Positions 62,986-64,000 of a stretch of 64,000 nucleotides of DNA are shown piece by piece. Position numbers and translations under genes: made by a program. The notes under the pieces are model-generated. The model did no database searches and was not told where the DNA came from. It saw only the letters and a list, made by a program, of their open reading frames with translations. The DNA lies in the NCBI GenBank assembly GCA_008729055.1, contig SDUX01000008.1, positions 4,551,756 through 4,615,755 of the forward strand, given 5' to 3'. This DNA comes from Pyropia haitanensis (taxonomy: Eukaryota; Rhodophyta; Bangiophyceae; Bangiales; Bangiaceae). Every line of letters starts with the position of its first letter. Position 1 is the stretch's first letter.

Positions 62986-63740
62986 CAGTTGGTATCCAAT
63001 ATTATTTGCCCACCCCAACTGTCAGATCCTGATATTTATTTTGACGCGTCGCGACCGTCCGTTTCCACTGCAAGAAACGCATCAGTACTTGGTGCCGGAT
63101 CCGTTCGCTGCCACCACCCCCCGCACACGGCGGCACATGCTCTCCGTCAGCTTCTTGAAATAAGCAGGATGACAGCCCAAGGCCCTTGATGGCCCTCCGG
63201 ACCGTGCTGACGGACTCCTTGCGGAGGGGGGGGCCGCCAGCTGTGCTGGTGCGGCCCTCGTTGACCTTTTCCGCAATCTCGGCCATTGAGGCGAAAGGGT
63301 TGTCGTCCATCACCCGGCGGAGCCCACGCAGCTCTCGAGGGCTGCGGAGCTTGGGACGGCCCCGGTTGTCTTGGCGCGCAGTGGCGGCGGTCCGCCGCGC
63401 GTTGGCCGCGTGGTAGCTGACCGTCGTCTTGGGGATGCCCAGCGCGGTGGCGATGGCGCCGTTGGACTTCTTGTTATCGACCATGGTTCTGATGGCGCCG
63501 ACTTGCTGGGGGCATAGGGGGGTCCTGCCCTTGCCCGCCATGGTGTTGTTTTTTTTTTTTCTCCCCTGGGAGAGAAGCAATGGGCGCTTCTTTATAGCAC
63601 CGTGCGCCGCGACGCTGCGCCCAAGTGACTGCAATGGGCCAGAGCGGCACCGCTGAGGCCGCTTTTCGGATCTCGTCCGTGGTCAAATCGGTGCAAAAAG
63701 TGACCCGCCAGGGTGGGCAAGTAATATTGGGTACGAACTG
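62986..63740. mobile_element. Deleted Tc1/mariner-like element
   Basis: 755 bp bounded by 30-bp terminal inverted repeats (62986-63015 and 63711-63740) that match at 27 of 30 positions, begin CAGTT and are flanked by the TA target duplication (62984-62985 and 63741-63742). It contains the N-terminal part of a transposase gene (63002-63541, minus) but is too short for the DDE/D catalytic domain. It is probably an internally deleted, non-autonomous copy. Confidence 0.88.
63002..63541 (-). pseudogene. Truncated Tc1/mariner transposase, DNA-binding part
   Basis: The frame from ATG at 63541 encodes about 179 residues. The first 110 form a paired-type helix-turn-helix: LCPQQVGAIRTMVDNKKSNG, IATALGIPKTTVSYHAAN, the linker RGRPKLRSP, and a second unit SMAEIAEKVNE .. 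VSTVRRAIKGLGL. After about residue 123 the neighbouring frame reads more like transposase (AYFKKLTESMCRR), so a one-base indel is likely. The catalytic DDE/D domain is absent, and the C-terminal codons run into the right-hand part of the 62986 terminal repeat. Such N-terminal fragments can act as repressors, but nothing here shows that. Confidence 0.8.
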
Positions 63741-63822
63741 TACTTACACACCTAAAGTATTATGGAGAGAGAAACACAAGTCAAGCGGCTACGGATTATA
63801 GGCATCTCACCCCCACCAGGTC

Positions 63823-64000
63823 ATCAGTGAGGGGGGCTCCCAATCAAGCCCATCAGCGGGTGCCGGCCGCTCACTTTCAGGCTTATCAACGGGTGCGAGC
63901 GCCCCTCTTCTAGCTTTGTCAACGGGGGCTGGCGACCCCCAACCAAGTCTGTCTACGGGTGCCGGCCGCCCGCTTCCAGGCCTGTCAACGGGTGCCCGCA
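63823..64000. repeat. 33-bp tandem repeat running off the window end
   Basis: Five anchors of the form (a/g)TC(a/t)(a/g)CGGG at 63852, 63885, 63918, 63951 and 63984 are spaced exactly 33 bp apart, with a diverged sixth near 63823. Units vary by about a quarter of their bases. The period is a multiple of three; on both strands some frames contain regular stops. The array continues beyond the window. Confidence 0.85.

Overview
The window is nuclear DNA from a GC-extreme, intron-poor photosynthetic eukaryote, most likely a red alga of the Porphyra/Pyropia type. The lineage is an inference. It rests on spliceosomal introns, on eukaryote-only machinery (BRF1, MTR4, SmG, La, an anoctamin, a KNL1-like kinetochore protein), and on plastid-type enzymes. 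Seven proteins carry an A-F-V/I motif near the N-terminus, which fits rhodophyte transit peptides. Coding and non-coding DNA are both saturated with GC homopolymers and GCN/GGC repeats, so long spurious open frames occur on both strands.

Layout. 1-8.9 kb: two nearly identical eight-helix membrane protein genes of unknown family in tail-to-tail orientation (2947-4020 +, 5269-6342 -), then an Fcf2 pre-rRNA processing factor. 9.6-15.2 kb: La protein, 3-dehydroquinate synthase, and a plastid metallo-beta-lactamase-fold protein divergent from it. 16.3-19.5 kb: a two-exon anoctamin. 20.5-29.4 kb: ArsS-like radical SAM protein, protoporphyrinogen oxidase, a DUF1995 protein and the Pol III factor BRF1. 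29.7-36.2 kb: a three-exon 135-residue plastid membrane protein, a CDF zinc transporter, and a 5'(3')-deoxyribonucleotidase. 36.9-38.9 kb: a CAMKL kinase with two tiny 5' exons. 41.8-48.4 kb: a giant Ala/Gly-rich gene that I interpret as the kinetochore scaffold KNL1/Spc105. 49.0-50.2 kb: a non-autonomous inverted-repeat transposon. 50.9-62.8 kb: proline iminopeptidase, MTR4, a Tim17-family protein, SmG, D-2-hydroxyglutarate dehydrogenase and a small PPR-like protein. 63-64 kb: a deleted Tc1/mariner element and a 33-bp tandem repeat.

The genes are housekeeping and do not form one pathway, but several are linked functionally: Fcf2 and MTR4 in rRNA maturation; La, BRF1 and SmG in small-RNA transcription and splicing; DHQS, PPOX, DUF1995, the metallo-hydrolase and the small membrane protein in the plastid. 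Neighbours are often divergent pairs that share short promoters.

The ten introns I could place nearly all begin GT(A/G)CGT. Several genes (KNL1-like, CDF, DUF1995, metallo-hydrolase, iminopeptidase) change reading frame exactly at poly-G/C tracts. I read these mostly as sequence-length errors in homopolymers, not as real pseudogenes.
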